From assembly GCF_000513135.1 (NCBI RefSeq), contig NZ_BAUV01000012.1, forward strand, positions 1 to 64,000: a DNA stretch of 64,000 nt. Direction: 5' to 3'. Of the stretch, positions 58,194 through 64,000 are shown one piece after another. The stretch's first letter is position 1. Every line of letters starts with the position of its first letter. Made by a program: the position numbers and the translations under genes. The notes under the pieces were generated by a model that saw only the letters and a list, made by a program, of their open reading frames with translations, did no database searches and was not told the DNA's origin. Origin of the DNA: Halalkalibacter akibai JCM 9157 (lineage in GTDB: Bacteria; Bacillota; Bacilli; Bacillales; Bacillaceae_D).

Positions 58194-58320
58194 GTGAAAT
58201 GGAGCGGAAAGCACTTGACTCCTGCGGGAAAAGAGGAAAAGGAAAGACCACACAGACGAAGTCGTGGGGGCTTACCTTTCTCCCCGCGGAAAGCAAGTGC
58301 CTGTAGCGCAATGAAACGGA
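58194..58320 (+). repeat. Dispersed ~127-bp hairpin repeat, copy C
   Basis: Same orientation and blocks as copies A and B. Arms GCACTTG (58211-58217) and CAAGTGC (58294-58300) pair, the centre is GAC-GAA-GTC. It lies between the ysxC terminator and the end of ysxD. Confidence 0.85.
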
Positions 58321-58332
58321 TACGTTTAGATT

Positions 58333-58809
58333 TTATTTTTTCCTCAAAATCAAAAATATTCCAACCACAATGAGAAAGATCGGCCATAGGTGCTGGATAA
58401 AGGAAAACCCTTCTACAAGCCAGTGGATCGGATTGATAGTTGTAAAGCTCATTAAAGATAACGTTAACAAAACAATGGCTGGTACAAAGCCATCCTTTCT
58501 ATTTTTAAAATAAGAAAATAAAAACGCTAATCCAACAATAAGGGTATAAATTCCCCAATGGCTAGGCCACCAGTCAACGATCACATCAAGATGAAAATGA
58601 ATAGCAAGCCCTGTTAACAAAACACCAGGGAAAATCATCGAATGCTCTCGGCCAAAATGAGCTTGAAGCAAAAAAGCAAGGCCTATAACAAATAACAAAG
58701 AGGGCCAACTTAAGAGTTGTTTGTGATAAGGAAGAGAAAATTGCTGAAGCAAATAATAACAACCAACCCCGATTAAAAGGACACCTGGGAAAATACGTTG
58801 TGTTTTCAT
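58333..58809 (-). CDS. ysxD: LiaF/DUF5668-like membrane protein (YsxD position)
   Basis: A 158-aa integral membrane protein with about six hydrophobic helices arranged as short repeats of the form PGVLLIGVGCYYLL (residues 8-21), PSLLFVIGLAFLL, PGVLLTGLAIHF, IYTLIVGLAFLFSYF, and WPIFLIVVGIFLIL at the C-terminus. This repeated PxxLxxxGxxxLL pattern is that of LiaF-type/DUF5668 membrane domains; no soluble domain is present. Function unknown. ATG 58809 follows AGGAGG on the minus strand. It is in the position and orientation of ysxD in B. subtilis; the symbol rests mainly on that synteny. Confidence 0.75.
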   Translation of the reverse strand: MKTQRIFPGVLLIGVGCYYLLQQFSLPYHKQLLSWPSLLFVIGLAFLLQAHFGREHSMIFPGVLLTGLAIHFHLDVIVDWWPSHWGIYTLIVGLAFLFSYFKNRKDGFVPAIVLLTLSLMSFTTINPIHWLVEGFSFIQHLWPIFLIVVGIFLILRKK

Positions 58810-58903
58810 TTGATCCTCCTATCTTTTTTTATATTAATCACAATAACTGGTTACGATATAAGAAGGAAGCAATTGCCGGTATATCCAAATTGATTTAACA
58901 ATA

Positions 58904-58931
58904 AGATCATGATAGCATAGCTTCATGATCT
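58904..58931. promoter_or_regulatory. Interrupted palindrome upstream of the hemA promoter
   Basis: AGATCATGA (58904-58912) and TCATGATCT (58923-58931) are perfect 9-bp arms, ending 14 bases before the -35 of hemA. A possible operator. Confidence 0.45.
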
Positions 58932-58945
58932 GTTCACAATTTTTT

Positions 58946-58974
58946 TTGGTACGCTAGATTAGACATGTTATAAT
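58946..58974 (+). promoter_or_regulatory. Sigma-A promoter of hemA
   Basis: TTGGTA (58946-58951), a 17-base spacer and a perfect TATAAT (58969-58974), about 110 bases before hemA. Confidence 0.75.
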
Positions 58975-58983
58975 GTAGCTATG

Positions 58984-59012
58984 TTATACTGGTTGAGGAA
59001 AGTCCAGTATAA
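58984..59012 (+). promoter_or_regulatory. Inverted repeat in the hemA leader
   Basis: TTATACTGG (58984-58992) and CCAGTATAA (59004-59012) are perfect 9-bp arms around an 11-base loop, at the predicted start of the transcript. It could be an operator or an mRNA 5' hairpin. Confidence 0.5.
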
Positions 59013-59087
59013 GACTTATTAACGAATAAATAAATTGATGACATAGATAAAAACGTACGGAAAATATATTTGGGGGTGAACGTCAGG

Positions 59088-60467
59088 ATGCATATTCTTG
59101 TTGTCGGATTTAACTATAAAACAGCTCCTGTCGAGATGAGAGAGAAGTTTGCATTCCAAGAAGCCGAACTTCCAAACGCACTATTAAAATTGCGAAATAT
59201 GAAAAGCATTCTTGAATGTACGATTGTATCGACCTGTAATCGCACAGAAGTCTATGTAGTTGCCGATCAGTTGCATACTGGACGTCATTTCACAAAGACT
59301 TTCTTAGCGGAGTGGTTTGACCTTCCTAAAGAAGAGTTCATAGCTTATTTGGACATTCGTGAAGATCACCATGCAATCGAGCATTTATTTAGAGTTTCCT
59401 GTGGACTTGATTCGATGATTCTTGGGGAAACACAAATTTTAGGTCAAGTGAAAGAAAGCTTCTTACTTGCACAAGAGCACGGAGCAACTGGTACGATCTT
59501 TAATCAATTATTTAAACAAGCTGTTACACTTGCGAAAAAAGCTCATACAGGAACGGAAATTGGTTCGCATGCTGTATCAGTTAGTTACGCTGCAGTAGAA
59601 CTTGGAAAAAACATCTTTAATGATTTCACTGGTAAACATGTCGTTATTCTCGGCGCTGGAAAGATGAGTGAGTTAACAGCGAAGCACCTACATGCAAATG
59701 GTGCGAAGCAAATTACAGTGATTAACCGTACGGAAGCAAAAGCGGTTGAACTAGCAGCTCGTTTTCTCGGACAAGCGAGACCACTTGAAGAATTGCAGCG
59801 TACATTAGCAGAGGCTGATGTACTAATCAGTTCAACAGGAGCACGCGATTTCGTTGTGACAAAGGAAATGCTTGCAGGAACGTTGAAAAAGCGTAAAGGT
59901 CGTCCGTTGTTTATGGTTGATATTGCCGTACCACGTGATTTAGATCCAGCGATAGCTGAATTTGATGATGTTTATTTATATGACATTGATGATTTACAAA
60001 ACATAGTTGAAGCAAACTTAGCAGAACGTAAACGTGAAGCTGAGAAGATTGAGATTATGGTAGAAGCAGAAATTGATGAATTTAAGCAATGGTTAAATAC
60101 GTTAGGAGTAGTACCGATTATCACAGCGTTAAGGACGAAAGCATTAGCAGTTCAAGCTGAAACAATGGAAAGCCTTGAACGTAAACTACCGAACTTAACG
60201 GATCGTGAAAGAAAATTGATCAACAAACATACAAAAAGTATCGTGAATCAACTTTTACGAGATCCAGTTACAAAAGTGAAAGAACTTGCTGGGGAACCCG
60301 ATGCAGATGCGACTCTTGAACTCTTCACTAAAATCTTTGCTTTAGAAGATGAACTAGCGGTACAAGAAAATCAAGTTCGAGTTGCAGAGGCAGAAAAAGA
60401 GTGGGAATCGAAAAAGCAAGAGTTTGTGAAAGCACCTAGACAACGTGAAGCGGTTGTCCGTTCTTAA
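59088..60467 (+). CDS. hemA: Glutamyl-tRNA reductase
   Basis: First committed enzyme of C5-pathway haem synthesis, reducing glutamyl-tRNA to glutamate-1-semialdehyde with NADPH. The 459-aa protein has the catalytic Cys50 in STCNRTE, the [17 protein letters not shown] stretch, the NADPH fold [17 protein letters not shown], and a C-terminal dimerisation region. ATG 59088 after GGGGGTG is chosen over the in-frame start at 59070. It heads the hemA-X-C-D-B operon behind a good promoter flanked by palindromes. B. subtilis hemA is PerR-controlled; I find no clear PerR box here. Confidence 0.96.
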   Translation: MHILVVGFNYKTAPVEMREKFAFQEAELPNALLKLRNMKSILECTIVSTCNRTEVYVVADQLHTGRHFTKTFLAEWFDLPKEEFIAYLDIREDHHAIEHLFRVSCGLDSMILGETQILGQVKESFLLAQEHGATGTIFNQLFKQAVTLAKKAHTGTEIGSHAVSVSYAAVELGKNIFNDFTGKHVVILGAGKMSELTAKHLHANGAKQITVINRTEAKAVELAARFLGQARPLEELQRTLAEADVLISSTGARDFVVTKEMLAGTLKKRKGRPLFMVDIAVPRDLDPAIAEFDDVYLYDIDDLQNIVEANLAERKREAEKIEIMVEAEIDEFKQWLNTLGVVPIITALRTKALAVQAETMESLERKLPNLTDRERKLINKHTKSIVNQLLRDPVTKVKELAGEPDADATLELFTKIFALEDELAVQENQVRVAEAEKEWESKKQEFVKAPRQREAVVRS

Positions 60468-60485
60468 GAAAGAAGGGACGTTTGA

Positions 60486-61299
60486 ATGAATTGGATTTAT
60501 CCTATTACAATCATTCTTTATAGTATCAGTTTACTTGGTTATTTTATTGATTTCTTACAAAACAACCGGAAGGTCAATCGTATGGCCTTCTGGTTGCTTT
60601 CTATTGTTTGGGTATTACAAACCGTTTTCTTTATTATAAGAGCATCTGAACTTGAGCGCTTGCCTCTGTTAACACCATTTGAGGGCCTCTTTTTTTATGC
60701 CTGGTTAGTGGTTACGTTATCATTAGCTATTAACTGGTTTTTTCGAGTTGATTTCCTAGTGTTATTCACGAATCTAATTGGGTTTAGTATGATGCTTTTA
60801 GCCTGTTTACCCCGGATGGTGATGTACCTGAATCACTCTCTTCTTTATTAGCGTCAGAGCTCCTCATCATTCACATTTCTTTTATCCTGCTTTCATATGC
60901 GGCTTTTACGTTATCATTTGCATGTCAAATTATGTATTTTATCCAACATCAAATGTTAAAAAGAAAGCTGTGGGGAAAACGATTATTACGTTTTGGGGCG
61001 CTATCTAAATTGGATTCACTATCCTTTGGAGCGGTAATGATTGCCTGGCCTTTTCTATTAATAGGCTCATTCTCGGATTTATTTGGGCTCATAGCCAGCT
61101 AAATTATGTTCCATTTTTTGATACGAAAGTGATAAGCTCTTTAGTTGTATTAGGAATCTATGCATACTATATTTATCAAAGAGTTGTTAAAATGGCTAGA
61201 GGCTATAACATGGCTTTGCTTGGAATTGCAGGCTTTTTAATTTTATTAATCAACTATTTCTTATCAGGACAGTATTCATCTTTTCACATTTGGTATTAA
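60486..61299 (+). CDS. hemX: HemX, cytochrome c assembly-like membrane protein (two frameshifts)
   Basis: Polytopic membrane protein that lowers HemA abundance in B. subtilis and resembles CcsA/ResC-type proteins. The frame from ATG 60486 stops at 60849-60851; the next homologous part (SLFTPDGDVPESLSSLLASELLIIH in order) lies in another frame, recovered by one extra T in TTTT at about 60797. That frame stops at 61100-61102 in SDLFGLIAS, and adding a base near 61069 gives LGFIWAHSQLNYVPFFDTKV, running to TAA 61297-61299. The repaired protein is about 271 aa, close to the family length, with about eight helices. Two deletions in one gene argue for low local consensus quality, though real decay is not excluded. 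Confidence 0.87.
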
Positions 61300-61348
61300 A
61301 GACGAAAAAACATTATAATGAACAAAAGAGTAGTAATTGGAGGAAGTT

Positions 61349-62284
61349 ATGCGCAAAATTGTGATTGGCTCAAGAAAAAGTAACCTTGCCCTCGTTCAAA
61401 CGGACTGGGTAATTGAACAACTAAAGAAAACAGGTCTTCCTTATGAATTTGAAGTAAAGAAAATCGTTACAAAAGGAGATAAAATTCTCGATGTAACTCT
61501 TTCAAAAGTTGGGGGAAAAGGCTTGTTTGTTAAAGAGATTGAGCAAGCTCTAATAGATGGTGAAATTGATTTAGCGGTTCATAGCATGAAAGATGTACCT
61601 TCTGTTTTACAGAAAGAGTTTACGTTAGCGGCAATTACGGAACGTGAAGACCCAAGAGATGCGCTTATTTCAAACAATCATGTTAAACTTGCTGATCTAC
61701 CTGCAGGTTCGGTTATTGGAACAAGTAGCTTACGTCGATCTGCTCAAATTTTAGCTGAACGTCCAGATCTAGAAGTGAAATGGATTCGTGGAAATGTTGA
61801 AACTAGACTACGCAAGCTTAAAGAAGAAGGTTTTGACGCCATTATTTTAGCGGTAGCTGGAATTCGTCGTTTAGGGTTTCCAGACGATCTTGTCACAGAA
61901 TACTTAGATCCAGAAATGTGCGTACCAGCTGTTGGTCAAGGTGCACTTGGACTTGAATGCCGTGCAGATGATGAAGAATTAGTTGATCTACTTCAACATT
62001 TAAATGATGATGCAACTGCACGTACTGTAACAGCGGAGCGTACGTTCTTAAATCGCATGGAAGGTGGCTGCCAAGTACCGATTGCTGGGTACGCGACAGT
62101 TACGCTTGAAAATGAAATTGAGTTAACAGCTCTAGTCGGGTCACCAGACGGTAAAGTGTTAATCAAGGAAACAGTAAAAGGATCAGATCCAGTTGATTTA
62201 GGAGAAAGAGCGTCACAACTTTTACTGGACCAAGGAGCAAAGGAAATACTAGATAAAGTAAAAAAAGAGCTGGATCAAGGATGA
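61349..62284 (+). CDS. hemC: Hydroxymethylbilane synthase (porphobilinogen deaminase)
   Basis: Polymerises four porphobilinogens into hydroxymethylbilane. The 311-aa protein has [12 protein letters not shown] at the N-terminus, the active-site segment VHSMKDVPS, the substrate arginines in [10 protein letters not shown] and [12 protein letters not shown], and Cys241, which carries the dipyrromethane cofactor, in [15 protein letters not shown] 61349 after GGAGGAAG is chosen over in-frame starts at 61337. It overlaps hemD by four bases (ATGA). Confidence 0.96.
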   Translation: MRKIVIGSRKSNLALVQTDWVIEQLKKTGLPYEFEVKKIVTKGDKILDVTLSKVGGKGLFVKEIEQALIDGEIDLAVHSMKDVPSVLQKEFTLAAITEREDPRDALISNNHVKLADLPAGSVIGTSSLRRSAQILAERPDLEVKWIRGNVETRLRKLKEEGFDAIILAVAGIRRLGFPDDLVTEYLDPEMCVPAVGQGALGLECRADDEELVDLLQHLNDDATARTVTAERTFLNRMEGGCQVPIAGYATVTLENEIELTALVGSPDGKVLIKETVKGSDPVDLGERASQLLLDQGAKEILDKVKKELDQG

Positions 62285-63054
62285 CCGATCGTCCTTTAGC
62301 TAGTAAAATAATTCTAGTTACTCGAGCAAAAGAACAAGCTCAAGATTTAACGAAGTTAGTTGAAGCAAAAGGCGGAACCACCATTGAAGTTCCGCTTATT
62401 GCTTTTCAGTCACTTCAAACACCTGAAATAAAAACAGCCATACATACGATTAACGACTACCAATGGCTTATTTTCACAAGCTCAAATGGAGTTCGTTTTT
62501 TCATGGAACAATATGAATTACTTCAGCAAACATGGAAGCTTCCAAAGCATCTGAAAATAGCCGTCGTTGGCCAAAAAACAGAACGAACACTAGCAAAATA
62601 TCACTTACAGGCTGACTTATGCCCCGACGAATTTGTTGCTGAAGGTCTAATTGAAGAATTAAAAGGGCAAATTAGGAACAATGAGCGTGTGCTTATTGCT
62701 AGAGGAAACCTTGGTAGAGACATCCTCGTTCAGCAACTGTCGAGGATCGGAGCACAAGTTGACGATGTAACGGTGTACAAAACCGTTGTTCCAGAAGCAG
62801 CTAATCAGTTAGAACAAGTTCTTAATCATTCAATCGACTACATAACATTTACGAGTTCATCGACCGTTCATCATTTTATGCAAATTATTAGACAAGCAAA
62901 CATTCAGATTCAAGCAAAGATTGCCTGTATTGGCCCGATTGCGGCAAAAACAGTGCAAGACTATGGCTTGACGGTTGATGTTATGCCTACTACATACACG
63001 ATTGACCACTTAGTTGAAGAAATTATCGCTGATACAAAGGAGAATCATTCATGA
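62281..63054 (+). CDS. hemD: Uroporphyrinogen-III synthase
   Basis: Cyclises hydroxymethylbilane with inversion of ring D. The 257-aa protein has the two-lobe HemD pattern with low conservation: [86 protein letters not shown] and [17 protein letters not shown]. The ATG overlaps the hemC stop and the gene overlaps hemB by four bases. Identity rests on these motifs plus context. Confidence 0.93.
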   Translation: MTDRPLASKIILVTRAKEQAQDLTKLVEAKGGTTIEVPLIAFQSLQTPEIKTAIHTINDYQWLIFTSSNGVRFFMEQYELLQQTWKLPKHLKIAVVGQKTERTLAKYHLQADLCPDEFVAEGLIEELKGQIRNNERVLIARGNLGRDILVQQLSRIGAQVDDVTVYKTVVPEAANQLEQVLNHSIDYITFTSSSTVHHFMQIIRQANIQIQAKIACIGPIAAKTVQDYGLTVDVMPTTYTIDHLVEEIIADTKENHS

Positions 63055-64000
63055 AAGATTTACAATTTCGTCGTCACCGCCGCCTTCGAGGTACAGCAAG
63101 CATTCGCAGCATGGTTCGAGAAACGCATCTTCATCCAGAAGACCTTATTTATCCGATCTTTGTCGTTGAAGGGACTAATGTAAAAAATGAAGTACCTTCA
63201 ATGCCAAATGTTTATCATTTATCATTGGATTTACTTGATGCAGAAGTGAATGAAGTAGCTTCACTTGGAATTCCTGCAATTATCGTATTCGGTGTTCCAA
63301 GTGGAAAGGATGACATTGGTTCTTCAGCGTTTCATGTTAATGGCATCGTTCAAAAAGCGATTCGTCAAATTAAAGCAAATCAGCCAGATTTAACGGTTAT
63401 CGCTGATACATGTCTTTGTCAATTCACTGACCATGGCCATTGTGGTGTGATTGAAGAAGGGAAAGTTCTCAATGACCGAACGTTAAATTTATTAGCAAAA
63501 ACAGCTGTGTCTCAAGCGGAGGCTGGTGCAGATATTATTGCTCCTTCTAATATGATGGACGGCTTTGTAGCGGCAATTCGTCACGGCTTAGATGAAGCAG
63601 GTTTTATTGATGTTCCAATTATGTCATATGCAGTGAAATTCGCTTCTGCCTTTTACGGTCCGTTCCGTGATGCAGCGCACAGCTCACCGAAATTCGGTGA
63701 CCGTAAAACCTATCAAATGGATCCAGCTAATCGTCTAGAAGCTTTACGTGAGGCGGAGTCAGATATGGAAGAAGGCGCAGATTTCCTTATTGTAAAGCCA
63801 GCTCTTTCTTATTTAGATGTGATTAGAGAAGTAAAGGACTTTTCTGGTTTTCCGATCGTTGCTTATAATGTAAGTGGCGAATATTCAATGGTGAAAGCGG
63901 CAAGTCAAAACGGTTGGATTAATGAAAAAGAGGTTGTACTAGAAAAATTAACGAGCATGAAGCGTGCTGGTGCAGATTTAATTTTAACGTATCATGCTAA
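63051..64000 (+). CDS. hemB: Porphobilinogen synthase (delta-aminolevulinic acid dehydratase), partial
   Basis: Condenses two 5-aminolevulinates into porphobilinogen. ATG 63051 overlaps the hemD stop and has AAAGGAG upstream. The frame stays open to the window end for 316 codons, about eight short of the family length of 324. Seen are [19 protein letters not shown] near the N-terminus, the zinc-type cysteines in [14 protein letters not shown] (about residues 119-132), the first catalytic lysine in [15 protein letters not shown] and the second in [11 protein letters not shown], then NVSGEYSM. It is truncated at the right edge only by the window. Confidence 0.95.
   Translation, partial: MKDLQFRRHRRLRGTASIRSMVRETHLHPEDLIYPIFVVEGTNVKNEVPSMPNVYHLSLDLLDAEVNEVASLGIPAIIVFGVPSGKDDIGSSAFHVNGIVQKAIRQIKANQPDLTVIADTCLCQFTDHGHCGVIEEGKVLNDRTLNLLAKTAVSQAEAGADIIAPSNMMDGFVAAIRHGLDEAGFIDVPIMSYAVKFASAFYGPFRDAAHSSPKFGDRKTYQMDPANRLEALREAESDMEEGADFLIVKPALSYLDVIREVKDFSGFPIVAYNVSGEYSMVKAASQNGWINEKEVVLEKLTSMKRAGADLILTYHA

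Overview
The window is a 64-kb chromosomal segment of a low-GC, spore-forming Firmicute of the family Bacillaceae. Three things support this. The gene order pheS-pheT-zapA-cvpA-polX-mutS2-yshE-lcfA-fadR-fadB-etfBA-trxA-uvrC-lysC-yslB-sdhCAB-ysmA-gerE-ysmB-murI-gerM-rph-rdgB-ysnB-ilv/leu-ysoA-tig-clpX-lonB-lonA-ysxC-ysxD-hemAXCDB is that of the matching part of Bacillus subtilis. The sporulation/germination genes gerE, gerM and lonB are present. Regulation is of the Bacillus type (T-box, lysine riboswitch, FadR boxes, cre sites, a GlcT-type RAT, a sigma-K promoter). The differences from B. subtilis suggest an alkaliphilic Alkalihalobacillus-like relative, but the genus is only an inference: ptsHI without ptsG, a Ktr-type K+ transporter, ilvE and ilvD placed ahead of ilvB, a second acyl-CoA synthetase, and no rnhC between pheT and zapA.

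Layout. 1-9.4 kb: phenylalanyl-tRNA synthetase, cell division (ZapA), DNA repair (PolX, MutS2) and small membrane proteins. 9.4-10.4 kb: about 1 kb without genes, filled with GC-rich palindromic repeats. 10.4-18 kb: a fatty-acid degradation module (two acyl-CoA synthetases, FadR, enoyl-CoA hydratase, electron transfer flavoprotein) with a cre site and two FadR operators. 18-22 kb: trxA, uvrC and riboswitch-controlled lysC with an internal start for its beta subunit. 22-28.6 kb: a 52-bp tandem repeat, yslB, ktrB, succinate dehydrogenase, a thioesterase. 28.6-31.4 kb: gerE from a sigma-K promoter, and ptsHI behind a GlcT-type antitermination leader. 31.5-36.3 kb: ysmB, murI, gerM, rph, rdgB, ysnB. 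36.5-36.7 kb: tRNA-Gly and tRNA-Arg. 37-48.7 kb: the complete ilv-leu pathway in one direction, with an upstream promoter (cre, CodY-like box) and a Leu T-box between ilvD and ilvB. 49-58 kb: ysoA and the proteostasis genes tig, clpX, lonB, lonA, then ysxC. 58-64 kb: ysxD and the haem pathway hemA-X-C-D-B; hemB runs off the window.

Two patterns run through the segment. First, five conserved genes (pheT, mutS2, etfB, tig, hemX) are broken by six single-base deletions. Each is repaired by adding one base, and several of these genes are essential or near-essential, so consensus sequence errors are more likely than real pseudogenes. Second, a ~127-bp hairpin-forming repeat occurs three times (10.2, 46.6, 58.2 kb), once inside the leu operon, with a compensatory base-pair change between copies. 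Two further GC-rich palindromes near 9.5-9.8 kb look related.

I see no phage, transposase, CRISPR array or defence system. The most unusual observations are the GlcT-type leader directly controlling ptsHI, the repeat family, and several long interrupted palindromes at promoters or in leaders (zapA, clpX, hemA).
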